A stretch of 64,000 nucleotides of DNA from JACPNO01 sp963825405 (GTDB taxonomy: Bacteria > Acidobacteriota > Terriglobia > Bryobacterales > Bryobacteraceae): positions 58,610 through 122,609 of the forward strand of contig CAWGTB010000008.1 of NCBI GenBank assembly GCA_963825405.1, given 5' to 3'. Under the pieces are notes generated by a model. The model was not told the DNA's origin. It saw nothing but the letters and a program-made list of their open reading frames with translations, and did not search any database. A program made the translations under genes and the position numbers. This document shows positions 1 to 9,114 of the stretch, piece by piece. Each line of letters begins with the position of its first letter. Position 1 is the stretch's first letter.

Positions 1-829
1 GGTTGGCCCCATTCAGCGCCAGAGGTATCCATAGCTCGATGTCGCTCGCGGGAAAGGCGAAGCTCGCTGGAACTACTCCGACGACCGTGCAGATGCTTCC
101 GTTGAGAGTGAGCGTCTGTCCGGCGAGATGGGTGTTTGAGCCGAAGAGGCGGTTCCAAAGTTTCTCGCCGACGACCACCACGGAGTCTTTGCCTTTTTGA
201 TCCTCGTCGGGAAGGAAGGTGCGGCCTCGCGCCGCTTGGATGCCTAAAGCGTTGAAGAACTCAGGCGAAACCAGCGCACCGCGAATTTGCTCCGGTTCGG
301 CCTGGCCGGTCAGGTTGAGTAGCCATGGAGCATAGTGCGCCAGGGCGGTGAAGACTTCGTTCTGATTTTTCCAATCGTAATAGTCCGCGGCCGAAGCTTG
401 GCCGGGGCCAATGCGCGGGATCATCTCCGAAACCGTCATAAGTTCGCCCGGGGAAGGGTAGGGCAGCGGCCGCAGCAGCACGCCGTAGACCACGCTGAAG
501 ATCGCAGTGCTCGCGCCAATCCCGAGTGCCAGAGTGATCGCGCTGGTCGCCGCGAAGCCCGGATTTTTGCGCAGCATCCGCGCCGCGAATCGCAGATCGC
601 GCCAAACCGTTTCGATCCAGCCGAGCGTATCCATTTCGCGCGCTGCCTCCTTTACCGTTGCCGGGTTGCCGAACTGGAGCAGCGCTTTGCGGCGGGCTTC
701 CTCGGGCGGGATGCCGGCCTCGGCGAATTCTTTCTCGCGCATATCGAGATGAAAGCGCAACTCGTCATCCAGCTCGCTTTCGAGCCGGCCTTTTCTGAAC
801 GATCCGCGCAGACGATCGATCCACGACAT
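1..829 (-). CDS. ADOP/MacB-type ABC transporter permease (3' end outside window)
   Basis: The minus frame is open from the window edge to an ATG at 829 and gives about 276 residues. Residues 1-70 are the helical prefix typical of acidobacterial ADOP permeases (MSWIDRLRGSFRKGRLESEL, then DDELRFHLDM and EEARRKALLQFGNP). A membrane segment follows at about 93-118, in the MacB-like stretch with LALGIGASTAIFSVVYGVLL. The rest is the start of the periplasmic MacB core, rich in short beta-like stretches. The family forms ABC permease subunits of mechanotransmission or efflux type; substrate unknown. It begins 12 nt after the PadR gene and is clearly its partner. The second half, with the remaining membrane helices, lies beyond the window. 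Confidence 0.85.
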   Translation of the reverse strand, partial: MSWIDRLRGSFRKGRLESELDDELRFHLDMREKEFAEAGIPPEEARRKALLQFGNPATVKEAAREMDTLGWIETVWRDLRFAARMLRKNPGFAATSAITLALGIGASTAIFSVVYGVLLRPLPYPSPGELMTVSEMIPRIGPGQASAADYYDWKNQNEVFTALAHYAPWLLNLTGQAEPEQIRGALVSPEFFNALGIQAARGRTFLPDEDQKGKDSVVVVGEKLWNRLFGSNTHLAGQTLTLNGSICTVVGVVPASFAFPASDIELWIPLALNGAN

Positions 830-841
830 AAGCTTGACCCG

Positions 842-1171
842 TTAAGCCAACCGCAATACCCTGGCCACGCCTTCGGTGAGGCGCGTCCAGTTCTGCTCTT
901 CTTCAGCGAGTTGTTTGCGGCCGGTGGGCGTCAGCCGGTAGTAGCGCGCCCGGCGATTGTTTTCCGAAGTGCCCCACGCCGAGCGAATCCAGCCGGTTTG
1001 CTCCAGGCGATGCAAGGCCGGATACAACGAACCTTCCTCCACACGCAGCGCTTCGTCGGAGACCTGTTGAATCCGAACTGCGATGCCGTAGCCATGCATG
1101 GCGTCGCGCGTCAGCGTCCGCAAGATGAGCATGTCGAGGGTGCCCTGCAGCACATCGGTCTTGGCTTTCAT
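842..1171 (-). CDS. PadR family transcriptional regulator
   Basis: 109 residues, the usual size of short PadR (PF03551) repressors. The winged-helix core is visible: LQGTLDMLILRTL, HGYGIAVRIQ, EEGSLYPALHRLEQTGWI and RRARYYRLTPTGRKQL. PadR proteins are dimeric repressors that usually control their own operon. This gene lies directly upstream of the ADOP permease, a standard acidobacterial pairing, and a near-perfect palindrome sits just upstream of its ATG, so autoregulation is likely. The inducing ligand cannot be told from sequence. Confidence 0.93.
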   Translation of the reverse strand: MKAKTDVLQGTLDMLILRTLTRDAMHGYGIAVRIQQVSDEALRVEEGSLYPALHRLEQTGWIRSAWGTSENNRRARYYRLTPTGRKQLAEEEQNWTRLTEGVARVLRLA

Positions 1172-1178
1172 CCACTCT

Positions 1179-1192
1179 CCTAGATGTCTAGG
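1179..1192. promoter_or_regulatory. Candidate PadR operator palindrome
   Basis: A perfect inverted repeat CCTAGA-TG-TCTAGG lies between the -10 element and the PadR start codon. Its place over the expected transcription start suits a repressor site. Assignment to PadR is inference from position. Confidence 0.5.
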
Positions 1193-1194
1193 GT

Positions 1195-1223
1195 AGTATG
1201 ACGCCGGATGTTTCCGCTGTCAA
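1195..1223 (-). promoter_or_regulatory. Sigma70-type promoter of the padR-ADOP operon
   Basis: On the minus strand there is a consensus -35 TTGACA (1218-1223), a 17-nt spacer and a -10 CATACT (1195-1200). The palindrome at 1179-1192 follows directly. Confidence 0.65.
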
Positions 1224-1244
1224 GAAAATTTGGCGAGTCGCGGT

Positions 1245-1853
1245 TCAGGCCGCGCTGGAAGGATTCTTGAGCATCAACACAAAGACACGGATGACCTCGG
1301 GATCCCATCGCAGCCCGGCACCGCTCAGCAGGATTTCGATCGACTCCGCTTGAGACAACGGGCCGCGATAAGGCCGCGTGCTGGTGAGCGCGTCGTACAC
1401 ATCCGCCACTTGCACGATGCGCACGCCAAAAGGGATTTCGCTATGTGTCAGCCCGTGGGGATACCCGCTGCCGTCACTGTGCTCGTGATGGAGTTCGACG
1501 ATAGGGAGAAATGGTTCAAAAGCGGTGCCGAGCTCCAGCATTTTACGGCCGATGAGTGGATGCAACTTTACAATTTGAAATTCTTCGACGGTGAGCGGCC
1601 CCGGCTTATTCAGAATATTTTTAGGGATGGCGATTTTTCCGATATCGTGAAGACAGGCTCCGATACGGATGATTTCAGCCTTCGCGGGCGGAATCGACAG
1701 GGCTTTCGCGATGGCCAGGGCATAGCCTCCAACCCGATTACCGTGCGCCGCTGTGATGGGGTCCTGCGCCTCGATGGCGTGACTGATCCCTTCCCAACGC
1801 GTAGCCTGCGGCCAGGTGGTGGGGGCCACGGTAAGTGTAGCGCTGCCGGCCAT
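1245..1853 (-). CDS. HD-GYP domain protein, probable c-di-GMP phosphodiesterase
   Basis: 202 residues that are almost only an HD-GYP domain. The signature motifs are intact: HGNRVGGYA, the metal-binding LHDIGK, then HP, HHE and the GYP loop (HHEHSDGSGYPHGL), and VADVYDALTSTRPYR. HD-GYP proteins hydrolyse cyclic di-GMP to GMP using a bi- or trinuclear iron centre. No receiver, PAS or membrane segment is attached; only about 25 residues precede the domain, so the signal input must come from a partner. The ATG at 1853 is used because an in-frame stop lies just upstream. It is divergent from the propeller gene. Confidence 0.88.
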   Translation of the reverse strand: MAGSATLTVAPTTWPQATRWEGISHAIEAQDPITAAHGNRVGGYALAIAKALSIPPAKAEIIRIGACLHDIGKIAIPKNILNKPGPLTVEEFQIVKLHPLIGRKMLELGTAFEPFLPIVELHHEHSDGSGYPHGLTHSEIPFGVRIVQVADVYDALTSTRPYRGPLSQAESIEILLSGAGLRWDPEVIRVFVLMLKNPSSAA

Positions 1854-1910
1854 ATCTTGAGGGTTGAATCGGCAGGCGGGGGAAATATCTTTAGGAAACG
1901 GATTCTCTTC

Positions 1911-1938
1911 TTGTAGCGTCTAGAACCCTTGCTATAAT
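1911..1938 (+). promoter_or_regulatory. Promoter with extended -10, upstream of the NHL-propeller gene
   Basis: The -10 is a perfect TATAAT (1933-1938) preceded by TGC, an extended -10. A poor -35, TTGTAG (1911-1916), lies 16 nt upstream. The start codon of the next gene is 30 nt downstream. Confidence 0.6.
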
Positions 1939-1968
1939 TGAAACTCCGGAAGCCCATCGATTCTTAAA

Positions 1969-4900
1969 ATGCTTTTTTCAATTCGGAAGTGCTTGTGTGT
2001 CTTGATCTTGACTGGCGGCGCGGCGTTCGGCGCATCGTTCATGAACGGTCAGGCCGCGCGTTTGCTAATAGGCCAGAGTAACTTTACGGCCCAGGGTGTG
2101 AACTTTCCGTACGGGGCCCCGGCGAATAGTGATGTGCTGGTGGGCGCGGTAGGCGGCTTGGCATACGCCCCTTCCACGGACACGCTGTTCGTAACGGATG
2201 CCAACCGCGTCGGCGCTCTACCCATCAACAATCGGGTGCTCATTTATAACCGGATTACCCGGCACCAAATCCCCACCCTAACCGAAGAAATACAGCAAGG
2301 CAGCCGTTGCAACGTATGTGTCGGGCGAGCCAATCTCGTCGCGGGCCAGCCGGATTTCACCGCCATCGATATCAACCTCACCCAGACCGGGCTGCGCACG
2401 CCCACGGCCGTCGCCTCCGATGGACACATCATGGCGGTGGCCGATACCGACAATAATCGCGTGCTCATTTGGCGGACTATTCCAACCAGCAACGGCGCTC
2501 CGGCCGACGTCGTCATCGGTCAGGTGGATTTTACCCACGCTGTGACATCCGTGCCGCCGACCGCCAAGTCTTTGCGCGGACCTCAAGGCGTTTGGATTCA
2601 GAATGGCAAGTTGTATATTGCCGACTCGCAGGACAATCGCATCCTGGTCTACAACTCGATCCCCACTGCCAACGGCGCTGCCGCGGACATGGTTCTCGGC
2701 GCGAAAGATTTTGTCACTTTCGTGCAGTCCGACATCGCCCAACAGAATACCGACGCCACCGCCAGCAACATGCTCAACCCGGTGGCGGTGACTTCGGACG
2801 GAACCCGCCTGTTTGTAACCGACCTCGGCTATAACCGGGTTCTCATCTGGAATTCTATCCCGACAACTAATGGCGCCGCCGCCGACGTGTCGGTGGGCCA
2901 GCCGGACCTGGTCAGCTCGACTCCCAATAATGCGTTTACCGGCATCGGAGCCACCGATACCACCGACACCACCGACAAAGAAGTCCCTGTGTTGTGCACC
3001 GTAAGCAACGGCACGGATGGCAATAACCAGCCAATTTACCCGTCCCTCTGCGCCGCGACCCTGAGCTTCCCCCGTTTCGCCCTGTCCGACGGCACGCATT
3101 TGTTTATCGCCGACGGCGGCAACGACCGTGTATTGGTCTACAACACGATTCCCACTAAAAGCGGCGCCTTGGCCGATACCGTTCTGGGCCAGTCCGACTT
3201 CACCTCTGTGGTGGCATCCGATGGCCCAAATTATCTGATCTCGCCTCTGTCGCTCGCCGTGGCCGGTGACGATCTTTTTGTCACCGATACCTACAATCGC
3301 CGGATACTTGTGTTCACTCCCGCCGAACCCAGCGTCCCGATCAACGCCATCCGCAATGCGGCCAGCCGCGAAATCTTCGCTGTGGGCAGTGTCACGCTGG
3401 GCGGTACGATCACCGCCGGCGATGTCCTCACGGTGACCATAGCGGGCAAGGATTACGCCTACACGATGAAGAGTGGAGACGGATTCGATACCGTCCTCAA
3501 CGCGCTGCTGGTTTTGATCAATGGCGGCAATGGAGGCACCCCTGACCCCAATGTCATTGCCCTGGTGAACATCCAGATACAGCAGCTCGAACTAACCGCG
3601 CGCGCGGCGGATACGGCGGGCGACAGCGTTACCCTGGCGACCACCGTATCGGCCAACGCCACCATCGTACCTACTACCAGCGGTGCTACGCTGCTCGGCG
3701 GGGGGAATTCGGCGCAGCTCGCACCGGGGACCCTGATTTCGATTTGGGGATCGAACCTCGCGGAGACCACCGTTTCAGCTCCCAGCGGCGCCACTAAGCT
3801 GCCCACCACCCTCGGTGGAGTGCAGGTCTACGTGGACGGAGTCAGCATCCCTCTGCTCTACGTTTCCCGCACCCAGATTAACGCCCAGCTTCCCTATATT
3901 GTCAGTGACTCCGATGGTGTCAGCACTTACGTGCGGACGCTCTTTGCCGATGGACGGCTGGTAGTGTCGGCGGCCGTGGGTGTGCCCATTGTGCCCCAGA
4001 ACCCAGGTATTTTCGCGGCCGAGGGAGCCGATCCGCGGGCGGCCGTCATGATGCACGGCTCCAACTTTGCAACCGGCCTGGTCTCTGTGGACGGGACGGT
4101 TGTCGCAGGCGAAGTAGGCACCGTCGGCATTAATGGCCGCACCTACTCCTACACTCTCCTCAGCACCGATACGCTATTTACCGTGCGTGACGCGTTGGTC
4201 GCTGCCATTAATAAGGATCCCCAGGTCTCGGCGTCGCCGTCCGGTTCGTTTTCCCGCATCGTTCTGAAATCCAAAATTGCCGGGAAGGCCGGAGAGAATA
4301 TTCCGTTCACCGCTACGGTGACCGGCACCAATCTTCTGCTGACCGCCATCGGCCCCAGTTCGCAGCTTTGCTGTGCCAACCAGGGTCCGGTGACCACAGC
4401 CAATCCCGCCATTCCCGGCGAGTTCGTCACCATCTATGCCGCAGGCCTGGGCTTGCTGGTCGATGCGGAGAGCGGCAATGCGGTAACCGTCGTCGCCGGC
4501 GAAAAATTTAAAGGCGGAAATTACGATGCCTTGGCGTTTGTCTCCTCCCTGGCTGGAGGCTCGACTGCCAACGTGATCGATACCAACCTCTCGACCGATA
4601 TGATCGGTGTCTACAAGGTGGATCTCCAGCTCGGCGTCGCCATTGCGACCAATCCGCTCACGCAGCTCACCATCTCGCAGGCCGATTTCGTAAGCAACGT
4701 AACGACGTTCCCGGTTCTGGTGCAGCCGCTCGCGATCACCAGCGCCGCGGTTCTTCCTGGCGCCGTACAGAACCAGTCTTACAGTTTCCAATTCGTGGCC
4801 ACCGGAGGCGTGACTCCTTATACCTGGGCGTCTACGTCGGGCTCACTGCCGGGCGGCCTGACGCTCTCCACCCTCGGACTCCTCACCGGTACTCCCACCG

Positions 4901-5103
4901 GCTCCGGTTCGACATTCACCGTGACGGTCACCGACAGCGTTGGCGCGACCAATACTTCCACTTTCACGCTGACCGTGAACCCGGCCGCTACTCCCAACGG
5001 CGGTGGCAACGCAGGCAGTTCCTCCACCATCCGCCAGCCCGGCCGCGGGAACGCCACCAAGGATCGCGCCGTCAGCAAACGCAATATGCCGGTGGCGCAA
5101 TAA
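1969..5103 (+). CDS. Secreted NHL beta-propeller protein with Solibacter-type C-terminal and Ig-like domains
   Basis: 1044 residues with a Sec signal peptide (about 1-21). Residues 30-450 hold repeated NHL-like blades (VADTDNNRVLIW, IADSQDNRILVYNSIPTANGAAADMVLG, VTDTYNRRILVF). From about 570 to 900 the protein has stretches of the Solibacter C-terminal type (APGTLISIWGSNLAE, GGVQVYVDGVSIPLLYVS, QINAQLPY, PGEFVTIYAAGLG). Residues 930-1020 form a putative-Ig (He_PIG-like) domain with LPGGLTLS...LTGTPTGSGSTFTVTVTDS. The role is probably extracellular carbohydrate or protein binding; no catalytic motif was seen. The domain set strongly supports a Solibacter-like host. Confidence 0.85.
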   Translation: MLFSIRKCLCVLILTGGAAFGASFMNGQAARLLIGQSNFTAQGVNFPYGAPANSDVLVGAVGGLAYAPSTDTLFVTDANRVGALPINNRVLIYNRITRHQIPTLTEEIQQGSRCNVCVGRANLVAGQPDFTAIDINLTQTGLRTPTAVASDGHIMAVADTDNNRVLIWRTIPTSNGAPADVVIGQVDFTHAVTSVPPTAKSLRGPQGVWIQNGKLYIADSQDNRILVYNSIPTANGAAADMVLGAKDFVTFVQSDIAQQNTDATASNMLNPVAVTSDGTRLFVTDLGYNRVLIWNSIPTTNGAAADVSVGQPDLVSSTPNNAFTGIGATDTTDTTDKEVPVLCTVSNGTDGNNQPIYPSLCAATLSFPRFALSDGTHLFIADGGNDRVLVYNTIPTKSGALADTVLGQSDFTSVVASDGPNYLISPLSLAVAGDDLFVTDTYNRRILVFTPAEPSVPINAIRNAASREIFAVGSVTLGGTITAGDVLTVTIAGKDYAYTMKSGDGFDTVLNALLVLINGGNGGTPDPNVIALVNIQIQQLELTARAADTAGDSVTLATTVSANATIVPTTSGATLLGGGNSAQLAPGTLISIWGSNLAETTVSAPSGATKLPTTLGGVQVYVDGVSIPLLYVSRTQINAQLPYIVSDSDGVSTYVRTLFADGRLVVSAAVGVPIVPQNPGIFAAEGADPRAAVMMHGSNFATGLVSVDGTVVAGEVGTVGINGRTYSYTLLSTDTLFTVRDALVAAINKDPQVSASPSGSFSRIVLKSKIAGKAGENIPFTATVTGTNLLLTAIGPSSQLCCANQGPVTTANPAIPGEFVTIYAAGLGLLVDAESGNAVTVVAGEKFKGGNYDALAFVSSLAGGSTANVIDTNLSTDMIGVYKVDLQLGVAIATNPLTQLTISQADFVSNVTTFPVLVQPLAITSAAVLPGAVQNQSYSFQFVATGGVTPYTWASTSGSLPGGLTLSTLGLLTGTPTGSGSTFTVTVTDSVGATNTSTFTLTVNPAATPNGGGNAGSSSTIRQPGRGNATKDRAVSKRNMPVAQ

Positions 5104-5109
5104 CCGCGT

Positions 5110-5949
5110 CTAGCCGCGCAGTTTTTCCAGCAGCTTCACGCCCATGGCCACGTCGCGCAGCCGCTCGGCGTGATCCGGAACTTCCCGCTCAATATTAAGC
5201 TGCCCTTTGAAGCCGATCTTTCTGAGCGTGTCGATGAACCGCTCCATTCCCACCGCGCCTTGTCCCAGCGGCTTTTCCGTCCCCAGCGCGCCGGGTGAGC
5301 CTTTGGGCGGCCAGTCGCCGTCTTTGGCGTGCACTGAGATCACGTGCGCGCCCAGTATGCCCAGCGCTTCGATCGGGTCGCCAGTGCCGTACAGAATCAT
5401 GTTGGCGGGATCGAAATTGATTCCCAGATTCGGCCGATTCACATCGCGCAAAAAGTGCAGCAACACCGGCGCCGGCTCCTGGCCGGTCTCAAGCGCAAAG
5501 GTTTGCTGATTGCGTGCCGCATGGTCGCAAATGCGGCGGACGAGATCGCGCACGGCAACATAATTCGGATGCTGTGTGTCTTCCGGGACGAAGCCAATGT
5601 GCGCCCCGATGCCGCCCACGCCCAGTTCACGGGCGAAATCGCTGACAGCGAGAGTCCGCGCCTCCCGCGCCGCGCGCGTGCCCGCCGGAATAAAGCCGAC
5701 GGTCCGTTCGACGGTGGGAATATCGGCGTAATCTTCTCCGATGTAGGCGCAGAAAACGGTTTGCAGGCTGAAGTCTTCCGCCTCCAGCGCAGCTTTCCAG
5801 CGCGCCGCCGCGCCGTCCAGTGCCATCTCACCGGGAACTAGCATCTGACCGCAGCGCACGCCCAGCGACTTCTGCTCGCGCACCGTGGCCGCAGGGTCGT
5901 CGCCCGCCCAGAACAGTACGCCGATTTCCATATTCCCTAAAACCTGCAT
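5110..5949 (-). CDS. Sugar phosphate isomerase/epimerase-like TIM barrel
   Basis: About 279 residues of the AP-endonuclease-2-type TIM barrel family (PF01261). Visible hallmarks are LGINFDPANMILYGTGDP, HVISVHAKDGDW and the late glutamate segment GQLNIEREV, which supply metal-binding acidic and histidine residues. Members isomerise or epimerise sugars or inositols. The ATG at 5949 has a GGAG ten bases upstream; an internal ATG at 5931 is possible. It overlaps the end of the upstream Gfo/Idh/MocA gene, and this pairing is common in sugar or inositol catabolic operons of Acidobacteria. The substrate is unknown. Confidence 0.85.
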   Translation of the reverse strand: MQVLGNMEIGVLFWAGDDPAATVREQKSLGVRCGQMLVPGEMALDGAAARWKAALEAEDFSLQTVFCAYIGEDYADIPTVERTVGFIPAGTRAAREARTLAVSDFARELGVGGIGAHIGFVPEDTQHPNYVAVRDLVRRICDHAARNQQTFALETGQEPAPVLLHFLRDVNRPNLGINFDPANMILYGTGDPIEALGILGAHVISVHAKDGDWPPKGSPGALGTEKPLGQGAVGMERFIDTLRKIGFKGQLNIEREVPDHAERLRDVAMGVKLLEKLRG

Positions 5950-6958
5950 GCGATCTTTTCTCCGTTTCTGCTTCTCGATTCCAACATCAGCCGCGTCAGC
6001 TTCACCGCCATCGCGGATTCTTCCGGCAGGCACAACTCCGGTTTGCGGTTGTGCGCAGCGCAGTCGATGAAATAGGCGAGCTCTTCCTGGAACCAGTCGG
6101 ATTCGCCGGCGGGCTCGAGCGCTTCGGTCTGCGCCATCGGCTCCGTACAGCGTCAAGCGGGCGGCCGAGCGAACTGAATTCCAGCGTGCCGTTTTCACTC
6201 ACCACGGTGAACTCCATCGAAAACGGATACGACTTCGGATGATGCCAGCCGCCCGTGATCGCGACGCTCGCAATCCCAGGGTAATGAAACTGCGCCAAAA
6301 TCCAATCGATTCCGCGCGCGGCGGCTTCGTAGCCCGAAGCGGAAACGGCGGCAGGCGGCCCGAACAAATGCAGGCAGTAATCGACATCGTGGATCAGCAA
6401 ATCGAAAACGCCGCCGCCGCTTTTGGCCGCATCTCCGAGCCACTGGCTCCAGGCTGGCGCGGCGCAGCGCCGCCGGAAAAACGCGCTGTGCACCGCGCCC
6501 AGGCGTCCGGATTTCAGCGTGCTCGCGGCGTTGCGATAACCCGGAATGAAGCGCAGCACCTGCCCGGTCATCAGGACGCGGCCGCTTGCGGCGGCTTCGG
6601 CCAGCATCAGGTCGGCAGTCGCGCCATCAAGCGCCATGGGTTTTTCGACCAGCACATGCTTGCCGGCGCGCAACGCCGCGAGCGCGACCGGCGCGTGCTG
6701 ATCGGTGGGCAGGCAAATATCGACGGCGTCGATGGCGGGGTCGGCCAGCGCTTCGGCGACAGTGCGGTACTTCTTGACCGCCGAGAAATCCATCTTCTCG
6801 CCCGGCCCGCCCAGGTTGCCTTGGATCGCGCTCAGGTCGCCGGAGAGCTTCTTCTCATCGGAGCTGACCACGGCAGCAAGCGTGGCATGAGGAATTTTTC
6901 GAAGGGCCTTGAGGTGGGTGCTCCCCATGAAGCCGAGGCCGAGAACAGCGATTCGCAT
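5937..6958 (-). CDS. Gfo/Idh/MocA family oxidoreductase (two frameshifts in this copy)
   Basis: The N-terminal Rossmann fold is clear (MRIAVLGLGFMGSTHLKALR), followed by the EKP motif (GKHVLVEKPMALD) and the second domain (GGGVFDLLIHDVDYCLHLFG). The frame is lost twice near 6130-6165; reading across both restores TLYGADG, then EALEPAGESDWFQEELAYFIDCA and a natural end at 5937. Both breaks are fixed by removing one base, which points to sequence errors. The enzyme is an NAD(P)-dependent sugar or inositol dehydrogenase by family. It overlaps the isomerase start by 13 nt, so the two are probably cotranslated. Confidence 0.82.
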
Positions 6959-7022
6959 CAGAGGGAGATTGTATCAATTCGAGGTGGAGAGGATTCTTTG
7001 GCAGACCTGCCGAGTTTTTGTA

Positions 7023-7065
7023 TTGACATGCTGGCCAATTCGGCTCTAATATATCCGCAACGGAT
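7023..7065 (+). promoter_or_regulatory. Promoter and candidate operator of the second padR operon
   Basis: -35 TTGACA (7023-7028), an 18-nt spacer, and -10 TAATAT (7047-7052). Directly after it is an inverted repeat ATCCG-CAA-CGGAT (7053-7065) over the likely transcription start. The padR ATG at 7072 leaves room for only a very short leader and I see no Shine-Dalgarno sequence. Confidence 0.6.
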
Positions 7066-7071
7066 GTATAG

Positions 7072-7452
7072 ATGTCCAAGGTGAAACCGAAAGACTTGAT
7101 CCCCCTCACGCCTCCGGTGTTCCACATCCTTTTGGCCTTGGCTGACGAGGAGCGTCACGGCTACGGCATCATGCTGGACGTCGCGCGACAGACCGGCAAT
7201 GCTCTTCAGCTTGGTCCAGGGACGCTCTACGGCTGTCTGAAACGCATGCTTGCTGCGGGCCTGGTAGAAGAATCGGCCGAGCGCCCGGACCCTGCTTTAG
7301 ATGACGAGCGGCGCCGGTACTATCGCATGACCGTACTCGGTCAGGGCGTAGCTCGCACCGAAGCCGACCGCCTTGCTCGTGCTTTGGTGGCGGCGAGAGA
7401 GAAGCGCCTAGTTGGTCGTCGAACGACTGGTGCGGCCGAAGGAATGGCGTAA
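7072..7452 (+). CDS. PadR family transcriptional regulator
   Basis: 126 residues with the PadR winged-helix pattern: FHILLALADEERHGYGIMLDV, GPGTLYGCLKRMLAAGLVEE, RRRYYRMTVLGQGVARTEADRL. It is only distantly like the other PadR protein in this window. The stop overlaps the next start (TAATG), so the downstream fusion protein is translationally coupled and is the probable regulatory target. A palindrome near the promoter suggests autoregulation. Confidence 0.92.
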   Translation: MSKVKPKDLIPLTPPVFHILLALADEERHGYGIMLDVARQTGNALQLGPGTLYGCLKRMLAAGLVEESAERPDPALDDERRRYYRMTVLGQGVARTEADRLARALVAAREKRLVGRRTTGAAEGMA

Positions 7453-8825
7453 TGCAGTACTCCCTTCTCCTGCGCCTCCTTCGCCGGATCTACCAAGTAC
7501 TTTTGTATGCTTATCCGACGGATTTTCGTCGGCGATACGGTCCCGAAATGATTCAAGTCTTCCGCGACCGTTCCCGGAGTATGGCGCGAGCCTCCGGCCT
7601 GAGAGGTCTACTGCGCTTCAGCATTTACATTTGGGCCGACTGGTTGATCACCACAATCCGTGAGCGGATCGCCTCCACGCATGCTCCTGTCGAAGCCTCC
7701 GTCGCAGCGGTGCAAGCTACGGGCGGAGTGCCCGGCTTCTACACCAGCGAGAGCTTTGTACCACGTCGGAGCGCGCTGATCTGTGGAGGCATATTGACGT
7801 TGGCTACTTTTAATGCAGTTTCCTCCGCGATCGAACATGGCGGGGGCCTTCGCACATTTCTAATGCCGCTTGGCGGTAGTCATGCCACGAGCCAACCGAA
7901 GCTTTTAGAAACGGGCGAGTCGGGTTTTTGGGCGTTCGGGCGGTCAGTTGCTGCATCTGCGGATGGCGTGTTGGTGGTGTTATTTCAAAACCAGGCAGCC
8001 ACGGCCGGTAACTCCATGAAACATGATCGCGTGAAACCGAATGGACTATGGTCAAATCTGCTGTGGCTTGTTCACGTCCGTCCGCATTTTCCTTCTCGTA
8101 GCGGCGAGTTTTTTCTCGCTACTCCGAGCGCGCTTCAGTCTGGGAAATCCGAGGAGGCTCGGACCGACATCAGCAACGCTTTGATCTCACAGTTCGACAA
8201 ATCGGACGTCCTGGGACTTGGTGAAATGCACTGGACTCGCGAAGACCACGACCTTAGGATGAAGCTCGTCCATCACCCGGATTTCCCGAAGAAGGTTCAC
8301 TACATCGTAATGGAGTGCGGGAACTCTCTGCATCAGGAGATTCTCGACCGTTATATCCGCGGAGAGGATGTGTCGCAGCAGGAGGTGCAAGACGTGTGGC
8401 GAGACATCACATCGCCAGGAGGTTGCGATTCTCCTGTCTACGAACAGTTTCTTAGCGAGGTTCGATCGATAAACCGAGGACTGCCAAACACTCAGGCGAT
8501 CCGCGTGCTTGCGGGCCAACCGCCGATTGACTGGGCCAAGGTGAAAAACCATGAAGAGGTGGCTTCGATAGCAGCGACGGGAGATGAATTTGCCGCGAAG
8601 TTGATCGCTCGGGAAGTCTTACGAAAAGGCCAGAAAGCAGTTGTGATTTTTGGCGCCGGCCACTTTTGGCGGAATACCTCGAGCGTACCCGGTATTCCTG
8701 CCGGCTCCACACTTGGTCCGCTCATCGACAAGGCATTTCCTGGGCGGCTCTATACGGTTGTTCCAATTCCAGGTGGAATCTATCCTGATACCCTGAAGCT
8801 GGAAGCGCTTGTTGCAGAGTGCTGA
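7452..8825 (+). CDS. Membrane-associated protein with EreA/ChaN-like C-terminal domain, PadR-coupled
   Basis: 457 residues. Residues 1-75 match the prefix found in acidobacterial proteins encoded after padR genes (LYAYPTDFRRRYGPEMIQVF). One hydrophobic stretch lies near 100-120 (ALICGGILTLATFNAVSSAI). The region from about 240 (DVLGLGEMHWTREDHD, YIVMECGNSLHQE, and a late VVIFGAGHFWRN) resembles the erythromycin-esterase/ChaN/TraB superfamily, whose conserved acidic and histidine residues bind metal or act in hydrolysis. The similarity is by eye. In this position ADOP operons normally encode a permease, so the hydrolase-like C-terminus is unexpected. It may act on a compound sensed by the PadR protein; this is inference. 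Confidence 0.6.
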   Translation: MQYSLLLRLLRRIYQVLLYAYPTDFRRRYGPEMIQVFRDRSRSMARASGLRGLLRFSIYIWADWLITTIRERIASTHAPVEASVAAVQATGGVPGFYTSESFVPRRSALICGGILTLATFNAVSSAIEHGGGLRTFLMPLGGSHATSQPKLLETGESGFWAFGRSVAASADGVLVVLFQNQAATAGNSMKHDRVKPNGLWSNLLWLVHVRPHFPSRSGEFFLATPSALQSGKSEEARTDISNALISQFDKSDVLGLGEMHWTREDHDLRMKLVHHPDFPKKVHYIVMECGNSLHQEILDRYIRGEDVSQQEVQDVWRDITSPGGCDSPVYEQFLSEVRSINRGLPNTQAIRVLAGQPPIDWAKVKNHEEVASIAATGDEFAAKLIAREVLRKGQKAVVIFGAGHFWRNTSSVPGIPAGSTLGPLIDKAFPGRLYTVVPIPGGIYPDTLKLEALVAEC

Positions 8826-9114
8826 ACGGCCCGTGCTGAAGCCACTCAAAGGAACGGCTCTCGGTACACTGGATGCGAACGAGTTTATTGGGAGCCCGCT
8901 GCACCTGCCATTTCGGTTGTTTCCAGATGGTCTTGGTATCGGTGAGGTTGCCGATGCTTTTGTCTATCACGGCCAAGCTGCAGATACGATTGTCAACGCG
9001 GACCCTGCGGTCGATGCTGACAAAGCTTACGCCGCAGAGAAGGATCGCCGTAGGCGGCTACGACAGCGCCCCCAATAATTTACCTGACAGACCCGCGAGG
9101 CAGACTTTCAATCT
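8826..9114. other. Intergenic stretch without supported gene
   Basis: This 289-nt gap lies between two converging genes. Short open frames exist on both strands, but none has a ribosome binding site or recognisable protein character. No clear terminator hairpin was found. Confidence 0.5.

Noticed and set aside
8809..9078. 89-codon + strand frame in the gap after the PadR-coupled fusion
   Set aside because: No ribosome site, odd composition and no recognisable family.
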